Shown here: piece by piece, positions 63,066 to 64,000 of the stretch
How the letters are laid out: the number at the start of each line of letters is the position of its first letter
Position numbering within the stretch: position 1 is the stretch's first letter
Assembly (NCBI GenBank): GCA_032158295.1
Contig: CM063247.1
Span: forward strand, 13,614,315 to 13,678,314
DNA from: Pycnopodia helianthoides
Taxonomy: Eukaryota > Echinodermata > Asteroidea > Forcipulatida > Asteriidae
DNA: 64,000 nt
Direction: 5' to 3'
Position numbers and translations under genes: made by a program
The notes under the pieces: generated by a model
Database searches by the model: none
What the model was told of the DNA's origin: nothing
What the model saw: only the letters and a program-made list of their open reading frames with translations

Positions 63066-63174
63066 TGCAAAGCGCCGTCAAAGGACACAGTCTTAGAGTA
63101 AAACAAAGATTCACGAATTGCAACCCACAATTTAGTTCTATCTTTATGCCCAAAATTATGTGTTGATTTCGTCA

Positions 63175-63205
63175 AAACAAACAAACAAACAAACAAACAA
63201 ACAAA
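63175..63205 (+). repeat. (AAAC)n microsatellite
   Basis: About seven AAAC units. Confidence 0.95.
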
Positions 63206-64000
63206 CTATTTTTTATTTGATTTTGTGTACAAGTAATGATCATAACATAAACATAGCCCAGAATATAGAGCATCACGTTTGTTTAGCTAGGTTTTTGTTT
63301 GTTTGATTCTTCTTCTTTTTCTACTACTTTTTGCAAACTATAGCATGATTTTCAACCCAACAGTCGATGCACAGTCAACACAAAGTAGTTCTTTCCACAC
63401 GTACTTCGCTCATTTTGCAACTATAAGTGGAGAGACACGAGCCATTTATTATCAAGTTCGGGTCTTCAATGATAGCAACGCAGCGTTTATTCTTTTCAGA
63501 TTATCGATCTTAATGGAAAAGCATTCTCAGAGTAGCAGCAGCAGCAGCTATTCAGGCCAGACTGGCGAGGGAGCGAGTGAGAAAGAAAATACTCAACCAT
63601 GATAAAAGGAACAGCGCTCACAATCAAAAGATTATATAGATATTTTATCGGCGTACTAGGTAAAAGCCCAGCGGCTGTATACGAAAATGAAATCATACCG
63701 TTACCACGCAAAAATTATTCTTTGCAAATGTAGTCTTCGGCCTATTGACATTACGAAATGTTCGATATTTAATTCATTCTGTCACAAAACACACAACAAC
63801 CTTTATCAAGAACGGACAATAATTCGTCGTGCCGTCATCTTCAACTTTGATCAAAAACAAGTAGGCCTATGTCGCACCCATATATCTGGCGTAAAATGCA
63901 TTTTTTTTTTACACGGATGTATGACTGAAATATTTATTAACGATGAGTGGGCTGCTTCTTCAAAGGAATAACAATCTTAACAAATACTCGTTCAAAGAAA

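Larger units (their letters stand above)
55761..64000. other. Downstream non-coding region, no supported gene
   Basis: Only short spurious frames. The longest, a 163-codon - strand frame at 62705-63196, overlaps a repeat of GAGTAC-type words and has no domain. Local items are the diverged repeat at 58385-58590, a 15-bp array at 61585, the GAGTAC region at 62620-63065, an (AAAC)n run at 63175-63205 and an (AGC)n run at 63534. I saw no recognisable conserved exon in 55.8-64 kb. Confidence 0.5.

Noticed and set aside
62705..63196. 163-codon - strand frame
   Set aside because: Runs over repeated GAGTAC words and an AAAC microsatellite; no domain.
1..64000. CRISPR arrays, operons, rRNA and tRNA genes
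   Set aside because: No direct-repeat/spacer pattern and no rRNA or tRNA-like conserved sequence was seen by eye; a covariance-model scan was not possible and could still reveal a tRNA.

Overview
This is an AT-rich metazoan genomic window. Coding sequence is sparse, and exons are split by GT-AG introns, one of them about 38 kb long. The rest is simple repeats, decayed non-LTR retrotransposons and small inverted-repeat elements (MITEs). The repeat families, the recurrent TAGGCCTA-type words and the receptor sequence point to an echinoderm, most likely a sea star. That assignment rests on recalled family resemblance and was not tested by a search.

The one convincing host gene lies on the + strand. 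It encodes a rhodopsin-class peptide GPCR closest to kisspeptin/GPR54 receptors, with galanin and allatostatin-A receptors as relatives. Exon 1 (14246-14566) encodes the N terminus, TM1, TM2 and the start of TM3. Exon 2 (52346-52481) encodes the rest of TM3 with DRY, ICL2 and the start of TM4. Two tandem, homologous 3'-terminal exons follow: 3a (53867-54458) and 3b (54543-55131). Each encodes ECL2, TM5-TM7 and the C tail, and each has its own acceptor in the phase that fits exon 2. Exons 1 and 2 could therefore be joined to either terminal exon, giving two receptors with a shared front half and different ligand-facing loops. Both terminal exons carry one apparent single-base deletion at a four-A run, so both need checking for assembly error versus real decay.

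Upstream (1-14.2 kb) there are AT-rich compound repeats, an unusually structured GC-richer patch (2.15-2.66 kb), an L1/Tx1-like LINE relic on the - strand (7.87-8.87 kb) and two copies of what may be its 3' end. The giant intron (14.6-52.3 kb) holds TTAA-flanked MITEs, a nested minisatellite, a 5'-truncated LINE (21.6-22.2 kb, +), inverted-repeat elements at 24.3, 29.1, 40.8 and 50.2 kb, and an intact 201-codon SGNH-hydrolase ORF on the - strand (46.06-46.66 kb), probably carried by or derived from a transposon. Downstream (55.1-64 kb) no gene is supported. No rRNA, tRNA, CRISPR array or prokaryote-type operon was seen.
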